Positions 1-9,325 are shown, numbered from the stretch's first letter. The stretch is DNA of 64,000 nucleotides from Bowmanella denitrificans (GCF_002887595.1 NZ_PEBU01000015.1:82779-146778), one strand, 5' to 3'. Program-made: numbers and translations. The notes: generated by a model not told the origin, from the sequence alone.

Positions 1-1445
1 ATAAATCAGTGGAGACGATGTTACGAGGCGTGGAACCTGAGCTGAAAAAAGCACTGCCGGGTTTTGCTGTTGATAAAATCATCAACGGCAGCATGGACGG
101 TTTTCATAAAAACCCGGCTCATCAGGCGTCTTTGCTAGAGAACCTGAAATCCACTTATCAGACAGAAATTAAGGTAGGTAATTTACATTTCCGCCTCACG
201 GCTAATCCCATTGTGGCCCCCGATGGTAAAAGATTAGGGTCCGTAGTGGAGTGGCTGGATCGCACCCAGGAAGTACTTGCCGAGCAGGAAGTGACCAGGA
301 TTGTATCAGCTGCATCACGCGGAGAATTCAGTGACCGAATTGAAGTTCAGGATAAGTCAGGCTTTATGCTGACGATTGCTGAAGGCATTAATAGTTTACT
401 GACCATCACCGATACCGGGCTTAAGGACATTGCCAAGGTGCTTATGGCGATTGCCGACGGTGATTTGACCCAGCGTATCGATAGTGAATATCAGGGCACC
501 TTTGATGCGCTAAAAAATTACTGTAATGACACCTCTGACAAGCTCACCGATATGATAGGTCAGATACGTGAAGCCGCAGATACCATCAGCAGTGCCTCCA
601 GTGAGATAGCGAAGGGCAATTCTGACCTGTCATCACGCACCGAGCAGCAAGCCGCCAGTCTCGAAGAAACGGCGTCAAGCATGGAAGAGTTAACCAGTAC
701 GGTGCGATTAAATGCCGATAATGCCAAACAGGCCAACGGTCTTGCCTCTCAGGCTGCCACGGTGGCAACGGATGGTGGCAGTTTGATTCAGCAAGTGGTC
801 AATACCATGGCCTCCATCAATGAATCGGCACAGAAGATCTCCGATATTATCGGTGTGATCGACGGTATAGCATTTCAGACTAATATATTGGCATTGAATG
901 CCGCGGTAGAGGCCGCAAGGGCTGGCGAACAAGGGCGGGGGTTTGCCGTGGTTGCATCTGAAGTGAGAACCTTAGCGCAGCGTTCAGCCAATGCCGCGAA
1001 GGATATTAAAACGTTAATTTCCGACTCTGTTGCCAAAATTGAAAATGGTAATCAGCTGGTGAATCAATCTGGTGAAACCATGAAAGAAATTGTCACCTCC
1101 ATTAAACGGGTTAACGACATTATGTCGGAAATTGCCGCGGCGTCTGCGGAGCAGTCCTCTGGTATTGATGAAATTGGCAAAGCGGTGACGCAGATGGATG
1201 AAATGACCCAGCAAAACGCCGCCCTGGTCGAGGAGGCTGCCGCTGCGTCAGAAAGCCTGCAGGGCCAGGCTCAGCAGTTAGCCAGACAAGTGGCGACCTT
1301 TAAACTGGACCAACAACATCAGGTTGCATCCTTGCCGCCGGCAAAGCCAAAAGTGCAGGCCGTGCGTTTGACTAAGGAGAATCGCAAAAGCAAACCCACT
1401 ATGGCAAAAGTGGCCGTTGAAGAAGATGAATGGGAAAGTTTCTAG
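1..1445 (+). CDS. Methyl-accepting chemotaxis protein, 5' end outside window
   Basis: Cytoplasmic half of a chemoreceptor that would control a CheA kinase. The frame stays open to the left edge, so the GTG at 9 is probably internal. Counting from it, residues 1-95 look like the end of a PAS domain (EWLDRTQE), then HAMP-like stretches (around 100-180) and a long signalling coiled coil whose hairpin tip has the family signature ([20 protein letters not shown], about 292-311). The last five residues, EWESF, fit the xWxxF tether that recruits CheR and CheB in Tar/Tsr-type receptors. cheR, cheD and cheB follow on the same strand, which fits that reading. No membrane segment is in the visible part. 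Confidence 0.93.
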   Translation, partial: KSVETMLRGVEPELKKALPGFAVDKIINGSMDGFHKNPAHQASLLENLKSTYQTEIKVGNLHFRLTANPIVAPDGKRLGSVVEWLDRTQEVLAEQEVTRIVSAASRGEFSDRIEVQDKSGFMLTIAEGINSLLTITDTGLKDIAKVLMAIADGDLTQRIDSEYQGTFDALKNYCNDTSDKLTDMIGQIREAADTISSASSEIAKGNSDLSSRTEQQAASLEETASSMEELTSTVRLNADNAKQANGLASQAATVATDGGSLIQQVVNTMASINESAQKISDIIGVIDGIAFQTNILALNAAVEAARAGEQGRGFAVVASEVRTLAQRSANAAKDIKTLISDSVAKIENGNQLVNQSGETMKEIVTSIKRVNDIMSEIAAASAEQSSGIDEIGKAVTQMDEMTQQNAALVEEAAAASESLQGQAQQLARQVATFKLDQQHQVASLPPAKPKVQAVRLTKENRKSKPTMAKVAVEEDEWESF

Positions 1446-1460
1446 CGGAGATGTCAGGTG

Positions 1461-2282
1461 ATGCAAGGAGAAAAGGAATTCGCCTACACCAGAGCGGATT
1501 TTGACAGAGTACGCAAACTACTTTATCAGTTAACTCGTATTCATCTGGCTGATAGCAAAGACTCTATGGTGTACAGTCGGTTAGTCAGACGGTTGCGGGC
1601 CTTGAAACTGTCAGGGTTTAGCCAATATCTGCAATATGTGCAGGAACACGAAGATGAAGTGCAATGCTTTATTAATTCCCTGACAACCAACCTGACGTCG
1701 TTCTTTCGGGAGCCGCATCACTTTGACATTCTTGCTGATTACCTGCGTGAGCATAAAGTTAAGCGTATCTGGTGTGCCGCCAGCAGCACGGGGGAAGAGC
1801 CGTATTCTATTGCTATTACGGTGGCTGAAACCCTTGGTAGCTTTAAAAACGGCATCGAAATTATTGCGTCAGATATCGATAGCACAGCACTGCAAACAGC
1901 GCAAAACGGTATCTATGATGAAGAGCGAATCAAATCTTTCAGTGCGGACAGACGTAAAAATTTCTTTCTGCGAGGCAAAGGGGCGCAGGCGGGCAGAGTC
2001 AAAGTGGTGGCAGAGCTGTCTCGTATGGTGTCATTTCGCAAGGTTAATCTGACTGACAGGCACTGGGGGATTGAAGGACCTCTGGACATCATTTTTTGCC
2101 GCAATGTCATGATTTATTTCAACAAAGAAACACAACTGGAAATCCTGGAGAAAATGGTGGGGTTACTTAAACCTCAGGGATTATATATTGCCGGGCATTC
2201 CGAAAACTTCAGTCATGCCACACATTTGGTTCGGCATCTGGGGCGAACTACCTACCACCCTGCGCTGGTACAACCGGCATGA
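1461..2282 (+). CDS. cheR: Chemotaxis protein methyltransferase CheR
   Basis: S-adenosylmethionine-dependent methylation of receptor glutamates during chemotactic adaptation, in the cytoplasm. About 273 residues, normal for the family. It has the N-terminal helical domain, the substrate-side stretch TNLTSFFREPHHF, the SAM-binding motif CAASSTGEEPYS, the acidic loop ASDIDS and the C-terminal FCRNVMIYF. ATG 1461 is chosen; GTG 1458, one codon earlier, is equally possible, and CGGAG at 1446-1450 could serve either. It follows the receptor gene by 15 bases and overlaps cheD by an ATGA, so the genes are very likely cotranscribed. Confidence 0.96.
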   Translation: MQGEKEFAYTRADFDRVRKLLYQLTRIHLADSKDSMVYSRLVRRLRALKLSGFSQYLQYVQEHEDEVQCFINSLTTNLTSFFREPHHFDILADYLREHKVKRIWCAASSTGEEPYSIAITVAETLGSFKNGIEIIASDIDSTALQTAQNGIYDEERIKSFSADRRKNFFLRGKGAQAGRVKVVAELSRMVSFRKVNLTDRHWGIEGPLDIIFCRNVMIYFNKETQLEILEKMVGLLKPQGLYIAGHSENFSHATHLVRHLGRTTYHPALVQPA

Positions 2283-2893
2283 ACGCTTTTGAACTGAATG
2301 ATCAGCACCTGGCACCCACTCGGTATTATGATCGACACTTTGATTGTGACGCGGTGAAAATATTGCCCGGTGAGTATTTCGTTACGGTTGAAGGCACCAT
2401 GATCGTGACTGTATTGGGCTCTTGTGTTTCAGTATGCCTGCGTGACCCGGTGCGTAAAATAGGTGGCATGAATCACTTCTTGTTACCCAACGATGGTGGC
2501 AGTGACAGTTCCAGCTGGTCAGAATCTGCACGATATGGCGCGTTTGCCATGGAAATATTGATTAACCACCTGATAAAGCTTGGTGCCAGCCGCAATGGAC
2601 TGGAAGCCAAGGTGTTTGGCGGTGGTAATGTGCTAAGAGGCTTAACGCAAAACACCGTTGGTGAACGAAACTGCGAGTTTGTGCTGGAGTACCTCAGAGT
2701 AGAACAAATCCCTGTTTTGGCTAGTGATTTGCTGGACCAGTATCCCCGTAAAGTGTACTTCTTTCCCCACACTGGCAAGGTGATGGTACGTAAGATCAAG
2801 TCTCTGCATAACAGCACTATTATGGACAGGGAAAGCGAGTACAGAATGCGTATTCGTCATGCACGTAAAAGTGGCGATGTGGACCTGTTTTAG
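2279..2893 (+). CDS. cheD: Chemoreceptor glutamine deamidase CheD
   Basis: Deamidates receptor glutamines to glutamates that CheR can then methylate. 204 residues. The catalytic cysteine sits in TVLGSCVSVCLRD and the catalytic histidine in GGMNHFLLP, both intact. KVFGGGNVL and YFFPHTGKVMV are typical of the family. The start overlaps the cheR stop by 4 bases (ATGA), indicating translational coupling. It sits between cheR and cheB, the common order in Alteromonadales and Vibrio-type clusters. Confidence 0.95.
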   Translation: MNAFELNDQHLAPTRYYDRHFDCDAVKILPGEYFVTVEGTMIVTVLGSCVSVCLRDPVRKIGGMNHFLLPNDGGSDSSSWSESARYGAFAMEILINHLIKLGASRNGLEAKVFGGGNVLRGLTQNTVGERNCEFVLEYLRVEQIPVLASDLLDQYPRKVYFFPHTGKVMVRKIKSLHNSTIMDRESEYRMRIRHARKSGDVDLF

Positions 2894-2902
2894 GATAAAC
2901 CT

Positions 2903-3949
2903 ATGGCGACAAAAGTTCTGGTTGTGGATGACTCGGCTTTGATCAGGCAGTTGTTAGCGCAGATAATTGCTCAGGCACCCGATATGACGCTGGTGGGAAC
3001 AGCCCCAGATGCTTATGTGGCCAGGGATCTTGTCAATCAGTACGCACCAGATGTCATCACGCTGGATATTGAAATGCCTAAAGTGGATGGACTGACATTT
3101 CTTGACCGCCTGATGAAAGCCAGGCCGACTCCCGTACTGATGATATCCACACTGACCGAAAATGGCGCCGAAGCGACCTTGAGAGCTTTGGAACTGGGGG
3201 CGGTAGATTACATTGCCAAACCTAAGTTAGATGTGGCGCAGGGCATTGCTGAATATAGCCAGATAATACTGGATAAGATTCGTATGGCGGCTACTGCCAG
3301 AGTGTCGAAGCGTCAGGCCATCCAGCCTAAGGTGGTTGCGGGCTTTGTGAACTCTGGCACTGAAAAAATTCTTGCCATAGGTGCTTCTACCGGGGGCACA
3401 GAAGCCATTAAAGATGTATTGATGGCGCTACCAGCCAATAGCCCGGCCATTGTCATTACGCAACATATGCCGCCGGGCTTTACCGCCACCTATGCTAAAC
3501 GTCTTAACGGTCTGTGCGCTGTGTCGGTGGCTGAAGCCAAAGACGGTGAAAGAGTGTTGCCCGGCCACGCATACCTTGCACCTGGCAATTTGCATATGTG
3601 TATTGAAAAGTATGGGGCTGACTATCGAATTAAGCTGCTCGATACAGAGCGGGTGAAAGGCCACAAACCGTCGGTGGATGTGATGTTTCAGTCACTGGCA
3701 GACTGCGCCGGTAAGAACACCCTGGCCGTGCTACTCACAGGCATGGGCAAAGACGGTGCGCAAGGCATGCTGGCCATCAAAACGGCCGGTGGTCAGACAC
3801 TGGCCCAGGACGAACAGAGTTGTATTGTTTTTGGTATGCCAAAAGAAGCCATTCGCCTTGGTGCTGCTGACAAAGTGTTACCCTTAGCGGACATTGGCAA
3901 AGTCGCACTTGAAACCATCTCTAGGCTGGGAGGTGGTACCCGTTTGTAG
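2903..3949 (+). CDS. cheB: Chemotaxis response regulator protein-glutamate methylesterase CheB
   Basis: Removes methyl groups from receptors when phosphorylated by CheA. 348 residues. N-terminal receiver with phospho-acceptor D55 (LDIEMPK) and the acidic pair in VVDDSA; C-terminal esterase with catalytic Ser162 (GASTGG), His188 (ITQHMPPGF) and Asp284 (GMGKDGAQG). All key residues are present. It is the last gene of the cluster and is followed by a bidirectional terminator shared with tmRNA. Confidence 0.97.
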   Translation: MATKVLVVDDSALIRQLLAQIIAQAPDMTLVGTAPDAYVARDLVNQYAPDVITLDIEMPKVDGLTFLDRLMKARPTPVLMISTLTENGAEATLRALELGAVDYIAKPKLDVAQGIAEYSQIILDKIRMAATARVSKRQAIQPKVVAGFVNSGTEKILAIGASTGGTEAIKDVLMALPANSPAIVITQHMPPGFTATYAKRLNGLCAVSVAEAKDGERVLPGHAYLAPGNLHMCIEKYGADYRIKLLDTERVKGHKPSVDVMFQSLADCAGKNTLAVLLTGMGKDGAQGMLAIKTAGGQTLAQDEQSCIVFGMPKEAIRLGAADKVLPLADIGKVALETISRLGGGTRL

Positions 3950-3991
3950 TTACAAACAGTGATTCCACTTCCCTGCGGAATTTTAGCCAAT

Positions 3992-4024
3992 AAAAAACCC
4001 CGAGCCTTGGCATCGGGGTTTTCT
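3992..4024. terminator. Bidirectional terminator between cheB and ssrA
   Basis: Stem AAAACCCCGA (3994-4003) pairs with TCGGGGTTTT (4013-4022). T-runs lie on both sides, so it can end cheB on + and tmRNA on -. Confidence 0.85.
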
Positions 4025-4030
4025 ATTATT

Positions 4031-4390
4031 TGGTGGAGCTGGCGGGACTTGAACCCGCGTCCAGAAAGCGTCTACCGTCGGTACTACATGCTTAGTCTGT
4101 CTTTTATTTAACTACGTTGGACCCCGGCAGACAGGGTTCCTGGTAGCTGTCCTGATACTATTTCGCGGTTCAACCTCAGGAAGTTTCCCTCGCTAGTCCA
4201 TGATGATGACCTTCCGAACCTCTACCCATGGACAAGGCCAGAGTGGAAGGGCACTAAACCGGTTATTAAGCGGCTAGAGCGTAGTTTTCGTCGTTTGCGA
4301 CTACTTTAAAGTGGCTTTTTTAAGAGGCCAGCCACAACCTCTGCATGCACCTCGGGCGTCCAGAATCCTGTCGAATCCAAAATCAGCCCC
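4031..4390 (-). ncRNA. ssrA: tmRNA (SsrA)
   Basis: About 360 nt. Read on the minus strand it begins GGGGCTGATTTTGGATTCGA and ends with the tRNA-like TTGAACCCGC...CCACCA. The reading frame near 4268-4297 encodes the tag ANDENYALAA followed by stop codons, identical to the E. coli tag. It rescues stalled ribosomes with SmpB, whose gene lies about 100 bp upstream on the same strand, as in E. coli. Confidence 0.97.
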
Positions 4391-4491
4391 GAAATGTGTA
4401 TTGCGCAGCTATTACGCCGAACAAGTGGTGCAAGTTTAACACAAGTAAACTGGCTTTGTCTCACACCTTATTGCAAGTGCTTGATTTTCAA

Positions 4492-4971
4492 TCAAGCTTT
4501 ATGTTTCATCAGGCGTTCTTTCTGGCGTGCCCAGTCTCTGTCCTTAATGCTGTCACGCTTGTCCTGACTTTGCTTACCTTTCGCCAGGTAGATTTCTACC
4601 TTGACCCAGCATTTCTTCCAATACATTGCTGTCGCAACAATGGAGTAGCCCTTTTGCTCGCGAGCACCGATTAAGCGGTTGAGCTCACGTTTATTAAGCA
4701 ACAGCTTGCGGGTGCGATCCGGATCGCAAATAACATGGCTTGATGCTTCCTTGAGTGGCTGGATTTTACACCCCAACAGGAAGGCTTCGCCGTTTTGAAT
4801 GATCACATAGCTGTCGGAGAGATTGGCCTTACCGGCGCGAATGCTCTTAACTTCCCAGCCCTGCAACGACACACCTGCCTCGAATTTATCTTCAAGGAAG
4901 TATTCATGCCTGGCTTTTCTGTTCAGCGCTATGGTGCTGCTTTGATTGGATTTGGTGTTCTTCTTTTTCAT
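4492..4971 (-). CDS. smpB: SsrA-binding protein SmpB
   Basis: Binds the tRNA-like part of tmRNA and brings it to stalled ribosomes. 159 residues, normal length. The conserved oligonucleotide-binding barrel begins at about residue 17 ([12 protein letters not shown]), continues with [11 protein letters not shown] and the [14 protein letters not shown] stretch, and ends in a basic tail ([16 protein letters not shown]) that enters the mRNA channel. It is transcribed toward ssrA. Confidence 0.97.
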   Translation of the reverse strand: MKKKNTKSNQSSTIALNRKARHEYFLEDKFEAGVSLQGWEVKSIRAGKANLSDSYVIIQNGEAFLLGCKIQPLKEASSHVICDPDRTRKLLLNKRELNRLIGAREQKGYSIVATAMYWKKCWVKVEIYLAKGKQSQDKRDSIKDRDWARQKERLMKHKA

Positions 4972-5073
4972 GGCGGCGTATTATACTGCAACGAATTTTT
5001 TTGTCTGCGACGGTGAACAAATTATTTTACGCCAAGATGTCGCTACCCCAGGAGGGGCTTCAGAGGAGAATAG

Positions 5074-5508
5074 ATGCCAAACGTGAATCGCAGTGCGCTA
5101 GTCAGTTACAGTGCCGAATCCATGTTTGACCTGGTCAACGATGTTAATGCCTACCCCAGTTTTCTGCCTGGTTGCGCTGATACCCGGGTACTGGAAGCCG
5201 ACCAAGATTGTATGAAAGCATCCTTGCTTGTGAGCAAAGGCGGATTAAAACAATGGTTTACCACTCAAAATCAACTTAAACGCGGTGAATATATTCAGAT
5301 GCAATTAGTGGATGGGCCTTTTACCCATTTACGCGGTGGCTGGCGTTTTACCCCCCTGTCTGAGCAAGCCTGTAAAATAGAATTAAATCTGGAATTTGAA
5401 TTCACCAGTCGGTTGGCCGAGATGGCATTCGGTAAGGCGTTTTCCAGCATTGCCAGTAATATGGTGGCGGCCTTTACCCAACGAGCCAGAGAGGTTTACG
5501 GTGACTGA
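5074..5508 (+). CDS. ratA: RatA / Coq10-like START-domain protein
   Basis: 144 residues of the polyketide-cyclase/START fold, a close match in pattern to E. coli RatA (YfjG) with [20 protein letters not shown] and YPSFLPGC. Proposed roles in the family are ubiquinone-related (Coq10-like) or, in E. coli, effects on ribosome subunit association. SD AGAGGAG lies upstream of ATG 5074. It is divergent from smpB and overlaps rnfH by 8 bases. The function in this organism is inferred only from family and position. Confidence 0.93.
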   Translation: MPNVNRSALVSYSAESMFDLVNDVNAYPSFLPGCADTRVLEADQDCMKASLLVSKGGLKQWFTTQNQLKRGEYIQMQLVDGPFTHLRGGWRFTPLSEQACKIELNLEFEFTSRLAEMAFGKAFSSIASNMVAAFTQRAREVYGD

Positions 5509-5854
5509 AAAGCAAATACGGTTGGAAGTGGTGTATGCCTTACCGAATAAGCAGGCTTTATTGGAAGTCGTGGTTGAAAGGGGCACTACGGTGCAAGAGG
5601 CCATTCAGGCGTCTGGATTGTTAAAGCGTTTCCCGGACCTGGATATCAGTCAAAGCAAGGTCGGGATCTGGTATCGTACCTGTAAATTAACCGACGTGCC
5701 CAAAGACGGCGATCGTATCGCCATATACCGCCCTTTGATTGCCGATCCCAAGGATGCCCGGCGCAGAAGAGCTGAAAAAGCTAAAGATGAGGGCAGGGCA
5801 GATAAAGTCACAGGTGGGCGAGTTAACCCCCTGCGTTCAGGTCAGGATGAGTAA
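5501..5854 (+). CDS. rnfH: RnfH family protein (RatB)
   Basis: 117-residue ubiquitin-like RnfH/YfjF protein ([47 protein letters not shown]). GTG 5501 is chosen because it starts the conserved region; it overlaps the end of ratA by 8 bases. The open frame reaches back to 5396, but that part lies inside ratA in another frame. The tail is basic and rich in Arg/Lys. The molecular role of the family is not settled. Confidence 0.92.
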   Translation: MTEKQIRLEVVYALPNKQALLEVVVERGTTVQEAIQASGLLKRFPDLDISQSKVGIWYRTCKLTDVPKDGDRIAIYRPLIADPKDARRRRAEKAKDEGRADKVTGGRVNPLRSGQDE

Positions 5855-5930
5855 CAGTGGTGAGCTAGTCGCACAATACTTTGGTGTGAAGGCATTCCCC
5901 GCTAAGAATACGGGGAAGCCCTGACGAGTA

Positions 5931-6281
5931 TTATTGATCTAACGGGGTATTAAAGGTCTCAGGTAGGGTGAAATCACCACTTACCTGGCTTATCTTGCCC
6001 TGGTCGAAGTCGATGATCAGTTCCTTACGAATATGTTCGTCACTCATACCACGCTTCATCGTGTAAACGTAATACCATCTGTCCTGATTAAAGGGGTCAT
6101 TAACCACAGGTTGGCCCAGAATGTAGATCACCTGTTCTTTGGTCATCTGAATACGCAATTTATCCACATCTTTCTGATCCAGATAGTTGCCCTGCGGAAT
6201 ATCAATACGGTAAATCCAACTGCTGCAAGCTTGCAGGCTGGCCATTACCATGAGTCCTAATGCGAGTTTTCTATACTTCAT
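5931..6281 (-). CDS. bamE: Outer membrane assembly lipoprotein BamE
   Basis: 116-residue lipoprotein of the BAM complex, which inserts beta-barrel proteins in the outer membrane. Signal peptide with lipobox LQAC, cysteine at about residue 20. The SmpA/OmlA domain follows: YRIDIPQGNYLDQKDVDKL, then TKEQVIYILGQPVV and DRWYYVYT. The frame is open to 6527, but ATG 6281 gives the proper signal peptide, so the longer version is rejected. Convergent with rnfH and downstream of recN, as in E. coli. Confidence 0.95.
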   Translation of the reverse strand: MKYRKLALGLMVMASLQACSSWIYRIDIPQGNYLDQKDVDKLRIQMTKEQVIYILGQPVVNDPFNQDRWYYVYTMKRGMSDEHIRKELIIDFDQGKISQVSGDFTLPETFNTPLDQ

Positions 6282-6533
6282 ATGCTTTATACTGTCGCGT
6301 TCGAGGCTGCATCCTACCCCAGTTAGTCTGCCACTGTCCATGTGCATCCAGGCATTATTCTGTCGGCTATTGCTAATGAAGATTTTATCAGAAGCCATTG
6401 CCCGAACATTGTTTAAAAAAAGGTCATGCTTTGAGCGGCGCTGATCATAATAGTTCCACTTTGACTGTCTGATTGGACATTCGTACAAGTCATGGCCGAT
6501 GAAATGGGCATTTAAACACAATGACAAACTGAC

Positions 6534-6575
6534 AAAAAAGCCCGCTACTCTTGCATATATTTCTGAGTAGCGGGC
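6534..6575 (-). terminator. Terminator downstream of recN
   Basis: An 11-bp perfect stem GCCCGCTACTC / GAGTAGCGGGC (6540-6550 with 6565-6575). On the minus strand it is followed by TTTTTT, ending recN before the bamE promoter region. Confidence 0.8.
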
Positions 6576-6650
6576 CCTCCACGCTTAACCCTTTTCTTAT
6601 CCCTTAATGGGGCAGTATTTATAAAACCCAATACTTGTCTGTTGGATATA

Positions 6651-8318
6651 TTATAGGCCTAATAGTTCCCGGGCATTGGCGATTGCTGTATCCGTCAACT
6701 TATCGCCAGCCAATAGTCTGGCCAGCTCTTCAATACGCTGCTGTTGTTCAAGCGCCAGCATATGGGTTTCTGTGGTTTTACCATCACTGAATTTGGTGAC
6801 CAGCATCTGGTGCTGGGCACAGGCGGCTACCTGAGGCAGGTGAGTGACGCACAATACCTGCAGTCTTTCCCCTAATCTTCGCAGCAACTGCCCGACCACA
6901 GACGCGGTTGGTCCGCTAATGCCGGTATCTACTTCATCAAATATCATGGTGGGCACCTGGTGGCTGGCACTGGCAATAACCTGTACCGCCAGACCGATAC
7001 GCGAAAGTTCACCGCCAGAAGCCACTTTTTCAAGCAGATCAGCAGGCTGGCCTGGATTGGTGGCCACCATAAAATGAACCTGATCCAAACCATAGCGGCT
7101 GGCTGCTTGCTCGGCGTTAAAATCTACAGCAAGACAAAAGCAGGCCTGGTTCATATTCATCAGCCGGATCTGGCTTTGCACCTCACCCGCCAGCTTTTGC
7201 GCGGCTTTTGTACGGGATTCACTCAATGCTTGTGCCGATTCAATATAGGCTTGCTGCAACGCATCAAGCTTACTGGCTAATTCGCCGAGCAGGTCATCAT
7301 CCTGTTGTAACTGAGCAAACTCATCCAGTAACTGCTGGTGGTATTGGTAAAGTCCTTCCGGCAATATCTGGTGTTTGCGCGCCAGCTCCATCGCGCGGGA
7401 GAAGCGCGCTTCCACCTGCTGCATCCGGAAAGGATCTACTTCAAGACCGTCTATATAATCACGTAGTTGCTGCGACGCTTCGTCCACCTGAATATTGGCC
7501 TCGGTCAACATCTCTACAATCGGAGTCAGGCTGGCATCGTGTTCCTGTAGCTCTGACAGTCTGTCCACCGCATGCTGAATAATCGATAAGGCGTTAATAT
7601 CGTCCGCATCGTATAACTGATGAAAGCTCATTTGCGATTGTTCCAGCAATGACTGGCTATGGCTCAATCGTTTATGTTCCACCTCAAGTTGCTCGAATTC
7701 CCCTTGCTCAATGGCAAATTCATTTAACTCCTGAACCTGGTAATCCAGGAGCTGGCGTCTGGCTTCACGTTGCTGCTGACTTTCCTGTAAGGCTTGAAAT
7801 TGTTTGCGGCTGTCCTGTAACTGCTGATAACAAGCGGCCACCTGTTGCAACAGGGCAGGGTGGGCGGCATAGCTGTCCAGTAATTCGCGCTGTACATCCG
7901 CTTTGAGTAATTGCTGATGGGCGTGTTGACCATGAATATTCACCAGATACTGCCCCAGGTTTTTTAACTGCTGCAGCGACACGGGAGAGCCATTGATAAA
8001 GGCCTTGGAACGCCCTTCGGCAGAAATAACCCGGCGAATAACAGCTTCTTCGTCGTCTTCCAGTAGTTCCTGGTTGCTTAGCCATTGTCGGGCTTGATGG
8101 AGATTTTGCAGTGAAAAACAGGCGGTAATTTCCGCTTTATCCGCGCCTTTTCTGACCATGCCCGCTTCAGCCCGGTCTCCCAGGCATAGCCCGAGTGCGT
8201 CTATAGCAATGGATTTACCGGCACCGGTTTCGCCGGTAATGGCGGTCATACCTTGTTGAAAATCAATATCCAGTGATTGAACAATAGCGAAATTACGTAC
8301 AGAAAGTTGCAGCAGCAT
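6651..8318 (-). CDS. recN: DNA repair ATPase RecN
   Basis: SMC-like ATPase needed for double-strand break repair. 555 residues. Walker A GETGAGKS at about residues 30-37, a central coiled-coil region rich in Gln/Leu (about 150-360), the ABC signature ASGGELSRIGLAV and Walker B MIFDEVDTGISG near the C-terminus. A near-consensus LexA box lies about 30 bases upstream, so SOS induction is expected. bamE follows after a terminator. Confidence 0.97.
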   Translation of the reverse strand: MLLQLSVRNFAIVQSLDIDFQQGMTAITGETGAGKSIAIDALGLCLGDRAEAGMVRKGADKAEITACFSLQNLHQARQWLSNQELLEDDEEAVIRRVISAEGRSKAFINGSPVSLQQLKNLGQYLVNIHGQHAHQQLLKADVQRELLDSYAAHPALLQQVAACYQQLQDSRKQFQALQESQQQREARRQLLDYQVQELNEFAIEQGEFEQLEVEHKRLSHSQSLLEQSQMSFHQLYDADDINALSIIQHAVDRLSELQEHDASLTPIVEMLTEANIQVDEASQQLRDYIDGLEVDPFRMQQVEARFSRAMELARKHQILPEGLYQYHQQLLDEFAQLQQDDDLLGELASKLDALQQAYIESAQALSESRTKAAQKLAGEVQSQIRLMNMNQACFCLAVDFNAEQAASRYGLDQVHFMVATNPGQPADLLEKVASGGELSRIGLAVQVIASASHQVPTMIFDEVDTGISGPTASVVGQLLRRLGERLQVLCVTHLPQVAACAQHQMLVTKFSDGKTTETHMLALEQQQRIEELARLLAGDKLTDTAIANARELLGL

Positions 8319-8348
8319 ATAGTCACCTGGTTATCCATACAGACATAT

Positions 8349-8364
8349 CTGTAACTATATACAG
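8349..8364. promoter_or_regulatory. LexA (SOS) box upstream of recN
   Basis: Reads CTGTAACTATATACAG on the + strand, the CTG-N10-CAG pattern; the minus-strand form extends to TACTGTATATAGTTACAG. It lies 31 bases before the recN start codon, where LexA would block its promoter. Confidence 0.88.
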
Positions 8365-8467
8365 TATTTTGGGCTTGTCTACAGAGTAACAAATAAAAAT
8401 TTGCTACCTGTGCTAAAGCGGGTTGAACCGGTGCGCTTTACTTATTCGACTAACTAAGCTGTTTAGG

Positions 8468-8644
8468 TCAGGCTTGAGTATCTACCACTGTACCCACCCG
8501 CTGATTCGGCTCGGGCTGACTGCGCTGTGCTTCCAGTTCGGCCTGACGCTGCTGCTGGTCGGCCTGACGGACCTCTTGTTGTTCCTGGCGGGGTTGTGGC
8601 TGTACACTCTGTACATTGGTACCTGAGACTGAACCGACTTCCAT
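8468..8644 (-). CDS. Small unrecognised Gln-rich protein, 58 residues
   Basis: ATG at 8644, preceded 7 bases earlier by AAGGTGA, a good ribosome-binding site. The product starts MEVGSVSGTNVQSVQPQP, continues as a Gln/Arg/Glu-rich helical stretch (QEVRQADQQQRQAELEAQR) and ends NQRVGTVVDTQA. No signal peptide or membrane segment. I do not recognise the family; short proteins with a similar layout (Ser/Gly-rich head, charged helix, short hydrophobic VDxxA tail) occur in Alteromonadales as hypotheticals. It ends about 100 bases before the LexA box of recN on the same strand. An opposite-strand frame over the same bases is a hydrophobic shadow. Confidence 0.6.
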   Translation of the reverse strand: MEVGSVSGTNVQSVQPQPRQEQQEVRQADQQQRQAELEAQRSQPEPNQRVGTVVDTQA

Positions 8645-8700
8645 TTTAATTCACCTTGTTGTGGAATCTATTGGTTGACAAAGTGTAGACCAAAGTCGGT

Positions 8701-9324
8701 TTATTGGCTTGCCAATAGAATAGGCTCAAGTTGTTTACGCATAAACTCGGCAATCAATGGCTGTGCTTCTGCATTGGGATGAATACGGTCTTTTTGCATC
8801 AGCTCTGGCTTGAGCGCAATATCTTGCAGCAGGAATGGTAACAGAGGCACCTGATGATTGTCGGCCAGCTCGTTGTAGCTGTCGGTAAACATTTTGGTGT
8901 AGCGCCTGCCGTAGTTGGTGGGAATTTGCATCTGTTGCAGCAGCACAGATACCCCATTTTGGCGGGCCAGTTCGATCATGGCGCTGATATTGTTTTTAAA
9001 TTTGTCTACCGGGTAGCCGCGTAAACCGTCGTTACCGCCAAGTTCTATCAGCAGATGGCTGGGCTGGTGTTGTTCAAGTAAACGTGGCAATCGCGCCAGG
9101 CCACCATCGGTGGTTTCGCCACTGATAGCGGCATTGACGACAGCTATTCCTTTGTCCTGCCACGAATTTTGTAACAAACTCACCCAGCCTTGTTCTTGCT
9201 TCATGCCATAGGCTGCGCTTAGGCTGTCACCTAATACCAGTAATTTGACCTGCGCCGCCTTCAATTGATCCGAAAAGCACAGCAGCGGTATAACAATCAG
9301 GATAACCTTGAGAGCAGAATACAC
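8701..9324 (-). CDS. tesA: SGNH/GDSL esterase TesA (acyl-CoA thioesterase I / lysophospholipase L1)
   Basis: Periplasmic arylesterase/thioesterase. Hydrophobic signal segment (VILIVIPLLCF) followed by the GDSL block LLVLGDSLSAAYGM (catalytic Ser), the Gly block ISGETTDGG, the Asn block ELGGNDGLRG and the C-terminal catalytic DRIHP. Start taken as GTG 9324; upstream in-frame starts to 9369 would run into the divergent ybbA gene. Divergence from ybbA-ybbP matches E. coli. Confidence 0.92.
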   Translation of the reverse strand: MYSALKVILIVIPLLCFSDQLKAAQVKLLVLGDSLSAAYGMKQEQGWVSLLQNSWQDKGIAVVNAAISGETTDGGLARLPRLLEQHQPSHLLIELGGNDGLRGYPVDKFKNNISAMIELARQNGVSVLLQQMQIPTNYGRRYTKMFTDSYNELADNHQVPLLPFLLQDIALKPELMQKDRIHPNAEAQPLIAEFMRKQLEPILLASQ

Positions 9325-9325
9325 G

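Noticed and set aside
4345..4674. 109-codon frame on + across the tmRNA start and smpB
   Set aside because: Covers the tmRNA 5' end and the opposite strand of smpB; no ribosome-binding site and no protein-like pattern.
8423..8626. 67-codon hydrophobic frame on +
   Set aside because: Antisense shadow of the minus-strand small gene, whose own start has a good ribosome-binding site.
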